64,000 bases of DNA from Ailanthus altissimus (taxonomy: Eukaryota > Streptophyta > Magnoliopsida > Sapindales > Simaroubaceae): contig OX327712.1 in NCBI GenBank assembly GCA_946807835.1, positions 15,828,001 to 15,892,000 of the forward strand. Reading direction: 5' to 3'. The notes beneath the pieces are model-generated. The model was not told where the DNA came from. It saw nothing but the letters and a program-made list of their open reading frames with translations, and did not search any database. This document shows, piece by piece, positions 47,401 through 59,566 of this stretch. How positions within the stretch are numbered: the first letter of the stretch is position 1; the number at the start of each line of letters is the position of its first letter. A program made the translations under genes and the position numbers.

Positions 47401-50400
47401 AGTTTAATATTTCTTAAATTTTCCATATCCACTTCCCATGTGACTAGATTGAGGACTTCATGGCAAGGAAGAAGGAGCTTCAAGAAGATTCCACAAACAA
47501 ACACCTAAATTCTGCGTCGAAAGTATCTGGCATTAATGAGGTTCTTTGTAAACATAAGGATACTGGTAAACCTTTTGCTTGTGGACTCTGTAGAAGTTGT
47601 TATGAAGAAGTAAGCTCATTGCCCTTTTCCTGAATTTGATTTCTCATCTTTTATATTTCTATTGGAAATTAGCTTGATATGCATTTGCATCATAGAAAAT
47701 TATGGTTCATGTTTTTACTGGTTGCAGTTCATGACAATTTCGCAAGGACTTGAGGGAGGATCAGATCCCCCAGCTTTCCAGCTTGCTGAGCAAGAGAGAA
47801 TGGCCAAAGTGTCTGCCAAAGAAAATACAAGTGTAAGTGGTGTTACTGTACCTTCCAAATGCTAGACAATAATGAGCAATCATATGAGCAATTCATTATC
47901 TGTAAATGATGAAGTTGTCTTGAAAACTTACATCCATGAATTTCTGCTTTGGAATTTCCTTTATATCACAATGGTTTATAAGATTATTATTTTATACTCT
48001 TATTTATTATTTATTAAGGTAATTATGCTGCTTAATGCTTTCTGAGATTCGTAAGTTCTTCCAAAGAAATTGCTAGATGCTGCAACTTTCTTAACCCCGG
48101 CAAAGAATAAATAATGAAAATAATAAAACTAAAATATTAAAAAGAAATAAAAAAGTGAGAGAATGAAATATAAAACTTTTGTGGTTTATAGTGTTTCTTG
48201 CCCCTAGGGGTGTGGTCTGGTGGTGGTTAGGCTTTTGTGCCATGTTGCCACCCAAGTTCAACCCTGGGGGAGGTAAGGGGGTAAAAAATTCTTTGTACTT
48301 GCACACCCCCTTACCTTTTGAAAAAAAAAAAAACAGTGTTTTCTCCGGGATAGTTCTAATGTTTCCTTTATAACACAAGTTCTCCTTTTCATTTTGGCAT
48401 CTTATTGATAGGTAGAGAGAGAATCAGACAGCCCTGTTATGAGCAAAGTTGATAAAGTACGGTCAGAAGAGCTGAAAAGTAAAGGCAAGTTTCTCTGTTC
48501 TATTCTTGTGAAGCATTATTGCATATCTGGTTCCATATTTGCAATGTCAGATGTCTGAATGTTTTAACTCTTACTTCGAAATTGTCATATTTTGGGCGTT
48601 CAGGAGATGGTATTGAGCAGACAACCACTACTGAGGGTGACCATACTAAACCACCTGGAGTTGATGCTGCTTCAGAATCTTTAGATGGATCTGACAACTT
48701 TTCTGATATTGATGATTTTGAGGTGCACAATTAATTTATTATTGTCATCACTTGTAATTCTTTTTGCCATCTCATTCTGCATGTCAAATTAGATTCATAA
48801 CTGTGTTCTGCGCTCTTATCCTAAAACATGAGAAAATAAAGTGTGTCAGTTGATTCTTCTTTCCTCCACAGGCTGTAGGAGAGGCTTCCTCCCAAACTCC
48901 TCGGAAGAACTGAATTTTAAAACAATCTATAAGTGGTTGTCTGTGTCAATTTTTCTGATCTTATGAAAGTTCTCAGAACCTATTGCTGTTCGTTTTCATC
49001 TTGATCTTCTCATGGAACCCCTTTTTACACTTTAGTATTCATTGCAGGGACTGTTGAATTCTTAAATTATAATTCGCATGCTCCCCATGGTCCTGTCCTC
49101 TATATTTTGTCTTTCTTCTGTCTTATTAGACTTGTTCAAGATTGTTGCTCATGTTGATTTTGGGTAAGTTAAACTTCCCTTCCGTTTCAGAAACTTCATA
49201 ATCAGTAGGATAAGCAACTTGCAAGCCCTCTAAATTTTATTTATTCTTAATTATTTGCTTCCTATAAACTTTGAACCCTTTTTTTTCACCATCAGAAATC
49301 AAAAAGTTTCTGCAACCATAACTCAGTAAAAAAATGATAGCCGATAATTTTCTAATTTAAATTATTTTTTCATTGTATGATCTTTGATAATCAAATGCTG
49401 AGAAAATAGTGGAATAACTTATATCGAGTTGATGGATCATCATTCAGTTTCTACTATGTTGCACAGGTTGATGGCTATCTTCACAATGAAGAGGAGAAAC
49501 ATTTCAAAAAGATAATTTGGGAAGAAATGAACCGGGAGTATCTTGAGGTGATATGAATCATAATTTGTTAAACTCTATTTTTTGATTGAGCATATTTTAT
49601 GTGCACTTATCTGCCACCATTAATTATGATGTGGCACATTAATCAATCGAATCGGTCCACAATGTACAAGGCCATTCTATAACTTTTGGGGTTAAAATGT
49701 TAGAGCTCCAATGTCTCATAATGGTAACAAACACGTCCCCTTCCCGACTTTAGTGATTCAATATTGCATTACTGTTGCAGTAAATTTAGCTTGTAAGTTA
49801 ATTGGTCTAGAACTCATGTTGTGCTATAAACTTTTGCAGGAACAAGCAGCTAAGGAAGCAGCTGCAGCGGCTGCTAAAGAAGCTTTTGAGGCCAATTACA
49901 AGAACTGTCCAGAGGGGTTGCAAGCTGCACAAGAGCTTGCTGCTGCTGCTGCTGCCGCTGTGGCAAAATCAAGAAAGGTGCTTTTCTGGACATCTATGAA
50001 GATGTGGATTCCTTCTGATAAATTAACATGATTCTGTTGTGCTAGACTATATTTCCACCATTTGTAGTTAAGGTTTTATCACGCTTGTGTATACATCATC
50101 ATTCCTCATCTCTTCTATCATTTGACTAAATAATTAAAAAATAAGTAATATTTCTTTGCAAATTTTCTTCAAAAACTGTATTCTGACACTTGTGGCCATC
50201 ATGTTGCAGGAACGGCAACAGAAACGAGCTGCAGAAGCAAAAAATTCTGGTCCTGCTCAAACTGCTCTTGAAGCCACTCGCCGGATGCTGACTAAAAAGG
50301 TACCACATCTTACTGAAACTCCTTTTTTCCTGGAAACAACTTCAGAGCCTGAACTCTTTAAAAGCTTTGTGATAAACAAAATTGGGTTTGAGATTCTTGC

Positions 50401-52425
50401 TGTTCTTCTTGCCTCCTCTGGAGCCTACAAATTTAATTATCTTTGATTAACTGTTGTTAAAGTAATGGGTATCAATGTGATTTCTGTGCAGAGACTCAGC
50501 TCAAAAATCAACTATGATGTACTGGAGAAACTTTTTGACGATTCTGTATGGTTTGTTTATTTTATGCTTTTCTCTTTTGTGATGTACTTTTCTCCTTTCC
50601 CCCCTACTTAATGCATTTATTCATATGCTTGCATTTGTTGCTATACACCTGTAATTTTTTTCTTTAATCCATTTGCTGTATCATCAGTGACTCCAGATCT
50701 TCTATTTGAAGGTGATACAGATGTCTACAATTGACATCCAACATCTTTATAAATTTTGGTGTGAAAAGTTTTTAAGAAGAAACTTACAGAGTATTAGAGA
50801 TGGTTTTAGTTAGGAAAGGCCAAGTAAATGGATGATGGAAGAGGAGTTTTCAAATGTCACATCCCATATTGGATAAAAATTGGGTGCATCTTGGGTTTAT
50901 ATGGATGAGTAGGTAACATTACCTAATCAGATAGTCATTTGGGTCAATAGCAAGCACTTAGCCCGTGACAATAGGCATGAGAGTTGGGAGTCTTAGGTGT
51001 TTCACTGCAATAAAACTATATATTCTAAAAGCATCATTCTTCTAAAGATAGATAATTAAGTAAACTTGAAGACAGGCAACTTTAGATTGAACCTTAAATG
51101 CCACAGTTACCTTACCAAATGAGATAAATTTTTTATTTTTTTATAACAAAAGTTGAAAACACTATCATATCCATGGACAAGTCCTTGCAATATGACAGAC
51201 TGTAAACCAAAATATTTAGAATTTCAAAAGTTGAAACTGCTGTGAAAATGACTTGAGGTCTTCAAATTCTTAAGATATTTTTAAAGTAGCATCACTTTAA
51301 TGAATTGACACATCGGCTGGACCATTGTGTCTTCTGTAGGTTTTTTCGATGCTCTTCCTTTTTTCTCCCTGAGATTGCATCTTTCTGACAACTCTTACAA
51401 CTGATTGATACCATACATTGTGAATCTGCTTTGACTTATGAACCATGACTTTTATGTGCCCGTAATATGATGCTGCTTCAGATGAATGTTCATAATCTTC
51501 AAGCCGCATCTGAGAATGTTAGAATTTATGGAAAGGATGAGAATATTACAACTGAATGACAACAATAAATTGTTAGCTGGTGGGTTTAGATAATGCACTG
51601 ATGATCTGAGCTCTGTGAAGGACATATTAGTCATATAGAGTTTCACATTCTTGTAATTATCAGGGTACCAACTTAAAATGGGTTTGGCAATAAAAGTTTA
51701 TTGAATACCATTGACACTTGGGAAATAAATTGTCTATGGTTAAGAATCTCTTAATTCTGGTTTGTGATGAAGATGCTTAAATTTTTGAACCATTCTTGGT
51801 CTTTAGAAATGGCTACATCTGTGCTGATTTTGATGCATAAAAGTCTTTTTATGCATCATATGGTGAGCATTCTCATATAAGCAATCAAATTATCTTACTA
51901 TCCTTCAAGGTATATTTTTGTGTGTGCAGTGGTGGTTTGTTTCTTATCTCTTTGGTCCTTTAATTGCTAACGATGCAATGCACCTTTCATCCTATCACTT
52001 TCCGTTGTGCTCTAACATGGTGTTTAGCGTCAGTTGCTTTCAATATTGATACTTAGAAATTGAAGCATTGTTTTTCTGTGATATTTTGATTTCTAATGAG
52101 ATTTCAGAATTCATGGAAGCATGTGCCTATGTAGATTGTGATGGTCTAATTCTTGAACTTGAATGTTTTTGTTGTTTAATTTCCCTGGCAGGTGGCTTCG
52201 GAGAATCCCAAGAAAAAACGAACTGAATCATTTTCTGATGACGATGAAAACTTGCCCCAAAATGGGAAGAAAGAACGTGAACCAGAGGACAAGTTTGACT
52301 TAGGGCCAGAAGGTGATTTCAATGACGAGGGGAATGCTGAAGAAGCATATGGAGATGGACTGGATTATGAAAATATAGAGGAAACTATTGATTTTGACGA
52401 TGATTATGGTTATGATGGATTCTGA
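41488..52425 (+). CDS. BRF1: Transcription factor IIIB subunit BRF1
   Basis: Nineteen exons, joined by eye, give 618 residues in frame: 41488-41549, 41662-41743, 43102-43177, 43263-43348, 43438-43514, 44291-44347, 44475-44587, 44955-45034, 45130-45216, 45790-45870, 47448-47609, 47728-47832, 48412-48484, 48604-48722, 49467-49547, 49840-49977, 50210-50299, 50492-50545, 52192-52425. A zinc ribbon uses C4, C7, C23 and C26. TFIIB-like cyclin repeats span roughly 70-270 (EIVHIAKRFYG, RRTEQVQASCLYLACR, GRKPSGLCGAALYISA). A Cys cluster lies at 301-318. The BRF1 homology block (DIDDFEVDGYLHNEEE) is at ~413-428, an Ala-rich segment at 448-523, and an acidic C-terminus after. BRF1 joins TBP and BDP1 to recruit RNA polymerase III. 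All introns are GT-AG except the one after exon 13 (GC-AG). Transcript evidence is lacking here. Confidence 0.95.
42270..42625. repeat. Inverted repeat in BRF1 intron 2
   Basis: The left arm (~42270-42405) and right arm (~42485-42625) are imperfect reverse complements. Shared blocks are GAATCAGTC, AGAGGATGAATGAG and CTTCTGATAC. A ~75 bp spacer lies between. The transcript could fold into a long hairpin. The right arm read on the minus strand looks coding-like (QNQSMDMKSKADERMNEGS) behind a splice-acceptor-like TATGCAG, so it may be a captured gene fragment. Confidence 0.65.
46445..46488 (+). repeat. (GAAA)n-type microsatellite in BRF1 intron 10
   Basis: Purine-rich simple repeat of GAAA units. 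Confidence 0.7.
48199..48334 (+). mobile_element. SINE in BRF1 intron 12
   Basis: About 136 bp. A tRNA-like head has an A-box-like GGTGTGGTCTGGTGGTGG and a B-box-like AGTTCAACCCT, a short body follows, and an A13 tail occupies 48321-48333. Flanks AGTGTTTCT (48190-48198) and AGTGTTTTCT (48335-48344) look like a target duplication with one indel. It lies in sense orientation, ~80 bp before exon 13. Confidence 0.85.
48485..48603 (+). other. GC-AG intron of BRF1
   Basis: The donor reads AAAG|GCAAGT and the acceptor TTCAG|GAGATG. The frame is kept across it (K-G-D-G). The donor otherwise matches the strong consensus typical of GC-AG introns. Confidence 0.75.
48872..48913 (+). other. Candidate alternative terminal exon of BRF1
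   Basis: A good acceptor (TCCTCCACAG) precedes 42 nt that continue the exon 14 frame as AVGEASSQTPRKN and then a stop. Use would truncate BRF1 after residue ~433, losing the end of the homology block and everything after. Only sequence evidence supports it. Confidence 0.35.
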
Positions 52426-53130
52426 ATATTTTAGAAAAAATGGTTCATTGCCTAGACATTTTCTGGATCCATTGTTGATAACAGAAAAGAAGAAATGACG
52501 GTCAGCTAGGGAGATTCCTGAAGCTGATTTGTTTCAAATAACGCTGTGTCCATGGTCATCTCTCTTAAGTTATCAGCATGATTCTTTTTTAGGAGCCACT
52601 TGTTGCTGCTCCATCCATTGTTTACCCTGTAAAAAGTTATAGCTTAGGAACTTTAGTTTTCCTATCATATTCGTTTAGTGTTTTGACACACCTAGAAATA
52701 AACCTCTGAGGTCTTGCTCTCTCACCTTTACCCAACCGATGTTTTAATTGTTTATTCTGATAATTGACAGTCTTGTATAGAGGTCAACTTTTGTGACATT
52801 AGAAACACCATTGGGTATTATAGTATGAAGATTTACTAATTTTTATCCTCATTTTGTAAGTGATTTCTGGGGAAAGTGGTGATGGATAATTCTGTTCATC
52901 TTAGACATTCTCTGAAATGAACTCTCTTCAGCTTTCTAAGATAGTTGCATGACTTTTGTTTTTCTGCTTTGTTTTAAAAATCTAAAATGTCTTACCGAAG
53001 CTGATATTAAGATCACTTGATTTTGATATTCTTCAACCACCTAACATAATGACTTGCTTTTATAGTCACTACTTGTATATAATATGGTACAGATTTGTTT
53101 TAAAGAGTATTAAAATTTCAAAAAAAAAAA
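52426..53130 (+). other. BRF1 3' UTR and downstream flank
   Basis: Non-coding sequence after the stop. AATAAA occurs near 52697 as a possible poly(A) signal. An A13 run lies at ~53119. Confidence 0.5.
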
Positions 53131-53940
53131 AATCCAAAAGTTGTACATAATTGGAGACGGATTCCAATTCAGCTTTGTTGATGCTGATTTTACACATGGC
53201 ACTGAAAAAGGCAAGGAAAGAGTCATATCAACTCCAAAAATAGTAAATTATTGACACCCAGAAGAAAAGTTAGATTTGGCAGACTTTAAGTACTTGCCGG
53301 GACTGGGAGTAGGAGCTGACAAAGCATCCACATTAGTAAGTAAGTTGCATTTATCAACTCACCACTAAGCTAGCTGCTGCAACACACACTTGTCATAAAA
53401 AGCATCCACTTTCTCTATTTTCAATTGTACTCTGACTCTCAATTTGAATTCTGAAACCCACAAGACTTTCAGAAATATTCACTGATATACATCATGCAAA
53501 AGCAGACCAAAATGAATGGGAAAAACAAAGTGTTGATGTAAGCAGCCACTATTTGAACGTTTCGTTATATCCACTATAAAAGATCTTCCCCGTTATGATT
53601 ACGATTATGAATAAAATATGTCGAGAGCACACAAGAAGAATTATCTTCGTGGGCGCCCACAAGTTAAACTGATTTTGGCAGCTGACTTTTTTTTTTTTTT
53701 TCCTTGGCTAGAGAACAGCTTCTTCTGATTTCATCATATCTAATCTACCTGACGTTTTGTGGTCGGATTTTGCGGACATTGTTTTATTAGCTTGACCGAC
53801 AGTGAAGTGGGTATATATTTTATCAACGGGATAACAACATCCACGTCCCTGATTTTTCAAGGTTTTTTCGAAAACAAACATAATTTATTCATTTGTATCA
53901 AATAAGTCCCTGAGTAGTAGAGGGGGTAAAATAAGTCGCG
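53131..53940. other. Intergenic DNA
   Basis: No gene recognised. A ~16 nt T-run is near 53690. Confidence 0.5.
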
Positions 53941-53944
53941 ACAA

Positions 53945-54465
53945 AATTATTTGACATTAATTTGACACGTTTTAAGCGAATACGGGTAAAAAAAATTAAT
54001 ATGATTAATAAACGGATCGAATTTGTATTATTAATTTATTAATTATGTCAAATATATATTTGAAGTCTATAATTCGTTAATTCGTTTAAGTCACGTTGAA
54101 TAAACAAATTAAATTCATGTATATTTATGTGTCTATTCGTTTAAGTCACATTTAATTAAATTATAATTAAATATTTATGTAAATAAATCGAATTTAGTGT
54201 CATTATTCGTTTAAACAAATATAATTACAAACAAATTGAATAATATATAATCATATAAACAAATTAACTTTGATCTATTTATTTAAACGTGTTTAATTGT
54301 GTTGTGTCGTATAATTTTTATATTAAATAAATTAAATATATATTTAAGTAACTAAATTATTTACGTAAACAAATCGTATATGAATATAATAAAAATTTAT
54401 TAATATCATATATTAATCGACATGAATACGATTTGTTTGCATAAATTATCAACCCTTATTGATTA
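53945..54465. repeat. AT-rich dispersed repeat, unclassified
   Basis: Repeated TTCGTTTAA / TTTAAACAAAT-type motifs in both orientations. It runs from TTTGACACGTTTTAAGCGAA to ATACGATTTGTTTGCATAAA. This resembles a common plant dispersed repeat, but no boundaries or target duplication were established. Confidence 0.35.
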
Positions 54466-57411
54466 GTGACTTCTATTGAATTTTGACCTTCAAAATGCAA
54501 AGCGTATGTAATGTAACTTAATAAATATTTCAGTCATTTCATGAGGTTAAAGACCTATTTGACACAAGTGAACAAAGCATGTCTGTAATTAATAAAATGT
54601 CAAAAATCAGGAATCTAGATGTTATTAGCCAATAATTCAACCCTATTTTGTCCAATCCCATTATATGAACTTCACCATTCCATTTGGGAGGGAGGCAGTG
54701 TGAGCAATGAGCTGTACCGATTACTTGTGGATACTTGTAATCAATTCAATGTCACATAATATATTCTATGTTAATATGCAATTATTTCAAATAATCATAT
54801 GTTTAATGTAAGTATGGAATTAGCTGTCCTAATGATGGTACTTAAAATTAAATTTAACGTCACATACTACATAATGATCTTTCATGTCAAAATTAATGCA
54901 AAAAAAAAAAAGCATATGTCCATGAGTAAATAATATATTGATTAAGAATATGTGGCATGAAAAAGACAGGGTAAAGCTTGGTTTATGCTTTTAGGAACAT
55001 GGTTCTTAATCGGTCCACATTATATGTTTCTTTATATTTACATATTTAACTAAATATTGTTCTTGATAGAGAAGCAATTAAGCCTTAAGCTCTGTTCTAA
55101 TAAGTGATTATTTGATTTTGACATATAATTTCATTTAGGAAATTTTTTGCATATAGCCTAAAATTTTAGATAATTATCTTTTTTAGCTATAAATTAATAC
55201 TCTATCGTTATTAGCTAAAACAAGGATAAATAGACATAACTACCCTTATTCATGAAATATAATTATAAATAAAATATTTAAAAATAAATGTATAAAATCG
55301 ACATGTGTTCTCAAAATCAATCTCAAAATACAAACTTCAACTTTAAAATTTTATATTTATTTTATAAATATATGAATATTAAAATATAGACATAGTGTAA
55401 TGTGATAAAATGAAAAAGAAATAGAGATAAAAAATTACAAATTTAAAAATAAAAACTAAAAAAATCTAAGTTGCTCATTGATTTCGCACATACAAGCAAT
55501 GCGACGGCAAAGTGGCTACGCGAAATGTGTGCCTCTCCATGTGCGCTGTGCAAAAATAGATCGTACGTGAGAAATTTTTCAATATTTGTTTAGATTTTAT
55601 ATAATAATATATTTATTTATTAAATAAAAATTAGTATAGGGAACAAAATAAATAATTAGTTAATTTGTTTAATTGCAAGCATTTCCAAATCAATTGTTTT
55701 TTTTAATAGTTGCACGTTATTCACGCCATGGATCATTCTAATATTTTTCTAATCTAAATGATAGATAATTCAACATCTTAAGCTATAAAAAAAAATCCAA
55801 ATATTAGAATATATAGACACATGTCTTGATTAATGCTGCAGTACCTAACCTGACCACCATTGGAAAAGATTATCTAGTGGATGTTTTTAATAGCCATTTC
55901 AAAGAAGCTAATTGAATAAGAAATACCCATTAATTTACTGCATTGAGAGAATGAGTGATCAAGTCTCTTTATAAGAGTGGGAATTTTAGATATCACAAAT
56001 TTAAGAGCAGATAGATACCACTACATAAATTGGATAAATTAACATGCAATTAAATTAAAACGATTAGACTAAGTCGAGCTTGTCCTTTATCCTTTTATCT
56101 TTCTTTTAATTCAATGTTCAAAAAATCACATCAAATTAGGGTTGAATTTTGACATCGAATCAAAAATAATAAAAAAAAAGTTTAATTTGGCTCAAAACCT
56201 ATAAAAAATAAAGAATCAAACTGAATTGATTCGATTTACTCTAAAAATTAGTTCAAATATCCTTATCAATCAATTTTAAATTTAATTTAGTTTTTGAAAA
56301 AATGGGATTGATCCAAGTAAGGTGCAAAAAGAAAGAATTTTTTTTAAGACTTATTTTTAATAATAATATTAGATCTTCACTTATCAATTTAAATTTTTAC
56401 GTTGAGTGATAAACTAATATGGTATTAGAGTTAAAGTTTTGAATTATTGAACCTCTATATTTTTGTTTTAGTAAATTTTCTGATTTATCTATCAGTTTTA
56501 TTCTACAAGAGCTCCACCCTGGTATTAAAATTTATCTTTAATACTAATATAAAATTTTCACTTATCAATAACTTTAATTTAGTTTAAACCTATTTAAATT
56601 TATGATTCACATAAAATAGACGGTTAGAATTTATCTTTATTATTAATATTGATTATTCACTTATCAATTTAAATTTTTGAGTTAGCCGATAAATTAATAC
56701 CCTCTATAAAACCTTAAATCAAAAACATATTAAATTTTTATCTATCAACTTAGAGTTTATAGAATCTATCCCACAGAATTAAAACTAGTACAGCCTCACT
56801 ATTGAGGGAATCCCAATAGAGAAATCATGCACCAAGGGAACAATATTGACAACAGATAAGAATTGCACAACCAAGATTTTTTTTTCTTTTGTTTTGTTTT
56901 TAGTACATGTGTATATCATTTAAGAAGAATAAGTTTCAGAGAGATTCTAAGAATGTGGCCATGCATTTTGTTGCGTAAAGGAAATGAAAATGTGACAACA
57001 CGTGCGTGGGTCTTTAAAAAAAAAAAAAGAGTAGGTTATGGCCAAAATATTGTGGCGAAAGAGTGATGCAACTTTGTCAACAATTGGCTGCCTCAAATTA
57101 ATCTAAATCTTTGAAGATAACATGATCATGTTCACGCCAATGTATCATCAAACATGGATAATGGATCCATCACTCAAAATCTAAACAATAAAATATATTT
57201 GAGAGCTCGATATTTACAATGTATGTACACCCATCATGTATATGCTCCAAAAATGGGTCAACCACGCAAATATATCTAACACCATATAAGAAAAATCGAC
57301 TAATTAATAGTTCAAAAATCATCTTGGAAAAAAAAAAAACAATTTAGCTAGCAAAAAACCCTAGTTGCTAGTTCCGTGATACGAAGAGCTTCCATAATAT
57401 ATTCTTTTTCA
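54466..57411. other. Intergenic DNA
   Basis: No gene supported. A short motif (TTCACTTATCAATTTAAATTTTT) recurs near 56377 and 56656, and a partial copy near 56560, suggesting fragments of one repeat. Confidence 0.45.
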
Positions 57412-57668
57412 GGAAATTGACAGTTTAATTTTTATATTTTTATTGAATTACTTATTTGATTTTTAATATTTTAAAAATTATCAGTTACACTTTTTAAAGG
57501 TATTTTTATTGTCATTTTCATATTTGAAATATACTTTTTTATTACTATTTTCATCTTTAGAATATAAATATTTTCATTCCTAAGAAATTTAATTAATAAT
57601 TTTTAAAATATTAAAAAAATTAGAAATAATTCAATAAAAATATAAAAATTAAAGTGATAATTTTGCTT
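57412..57668. repeat. Foldback / MITE-like element
   Basis: Terminal inverted repeats of ~65 bp: the left arm begins at GAAATTGACAGTTTAA and the right arm ends in TTAAAGTGATAATTTTGC, with near-complete complementarity across TTTTTATATTTTTATTGAAT. A target duplication is not clear. Confidence 0.75.
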
Positions 57669-59542
57669 CTTCTTCTCCATTGTTTCATTAGGGTAATTTT
57701 CGTAACTTATCGTGTTGTGAAAAAATAAAGCATGCAAATATACTACTTTCCACTGTTAGGTGGATATCGTAAAGAGAAAAACACGTTTTATAACCTTAGG
57801 ACCACAAAAATAATGTTTAGTAAAACCTCATAATCTCTCTTGGTCATGAAAGCTACATATGACTTCATTTCTTAATTGACTTCTATGGACACACCTTGCT
57901 TTTGGGAGAGGAATATTCATCATGTAAATTTTGGTGCTCTTCAATTTCTTCTTCATATAGCAACCCACTTTGTTTTTGGTGGGCTCAAACTTTCAATTAT
58001 CATCGTCCTTTCATTTATATGAAATTATACATACATATAAATGTATGTTGGATATGTCATCACCTTCACACGTCAATAATTTTGCACCAAACTGTCTGTC
58101 CAAATGCCTACACATCTAACTTAATTACAAAACAAATGCTTTTACACAAGAATTTATATATATTTATCATGGACCAAACACCTATTATAAATATTTCTTA
58201 GTTACCATAATTACCATATATCTAAGTATTGTTTAATTAACATACTTAATCTATATGCATATTAATGGTTGCATTTGTTATAGTTTATTAACATTGTGGA
58301 TCATGTAGCAATAAGTGTAAAATATATTTTTCCTAAATCATATTTCCTAGTGACCTTAATTATGGTATGCATATATAATTTAACATATTAAAGAACAGAA
58401 GTTGGTAGTCTTGCACGACTTCAACCAACAATAACTAAGTTTGCAATATTTCTACAACCAACAAGGCCTTTTCTTTTATTTTCAGATGGTTTTTTTTTTT
58501 TCTATTTCTATTAGTAATTTCTTACTATTTGTTATTTGCATATATGATTTTACATATATTAAAAATTTATCACTTATTACAAGTAAAAAAAAAAATAGAT
58601 TAATCTAAATAAGAAAACAAAATATAACATATTAATTCAGATTATAAAAAGATAATTATAAATATAGTAAAAATTGATTGTCTTGAATCCCTATATCTTT
58701 AATAAATATATTAATAGAAAGTTTCCTTTATTTAATTTGCCATATATTAATAGAATTAGAAGGTTTATTTTGTTAAAATGATAAAAATAAAAGTGTTTTA
58801 ATCTATAACTTTTATAAAATAAAATCACTAGATATCAAGTAAGAGGGTGAATGATACATCAACTATGGAGTAAAATAGATGTTTATTTTTACTTATTTTT
58901 TGTTGCTATACTTAAAAGAAAAAAGTAGGGAAAAACACAATAATTTTAAACACAATCATAATTAATGATATTATTTTTCACATTGATTGTTTCATTTGAC
59001 CCAACAAGCATGCATTCAAAATGGAGTGAGTTAGTTTCCTCTCCTCTACTCCATAACTTAATTTTGGGATAAAATAATTAACTCCTACGCATCAAATATC
59101 AATCAATCTTTTGCATAGCATTCAAATATACGACTTAGAAGTTACACTTACGTTAGTCGTGACAAGACAATGCTAATTACTTGCTTTTACTTTCATGTAA
59201 TATTCAATATTGCTTTGTTTTTCCACATATATATGTACCATCATCAACCTTCAATTACTGTAATTTTTGTTTGGTAACTAAGCAAAGCCACTACCTTTTT
59301 ACAATTTTCTTTGAAAGTATGTATTTTTTTAATAATGACTGTGAAACAAAAATGTCAAATTACGTAATGCATGTCAAGTTTTTTTTTTTTTTTAAAAAAA
59401 CGTAATAATTCTATTGAGGCTAAGAAGTAACAACAACACTAACCAAACAAACAGGACCAAGTCAACTATGCTTAAGGCTAATTGGACATGGGGGTTCATC
59501 GTTTCACTATTTCATCTTACACGTGTCTAAATTTTTCATCAT
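57669..59542. other. Intergenic DNA
   Basis: AT-rich, with T and A runs. Short open frames (for example 57896-58201) lack any recognisable domain or codon pattern and are not called. Confidence 0.5.
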
Positions 59543-59566
59543 ATATTTGATATATATATCAAATAT
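59543..59566. repeat. Perfect 24-bp AT palindrome
   Basis: ATATTTGATATA followed by its exact reverse complement, with another GATATATATATATTTGG run just after. Confidence 0.9.

Noticed and set aside
55475..55565. Structured GC-richer patch with TTTCGCACAT and GCGAAATGTGTGC
   Set aside because: Short partial inverted similarity only; no larger structure or family could be supported.
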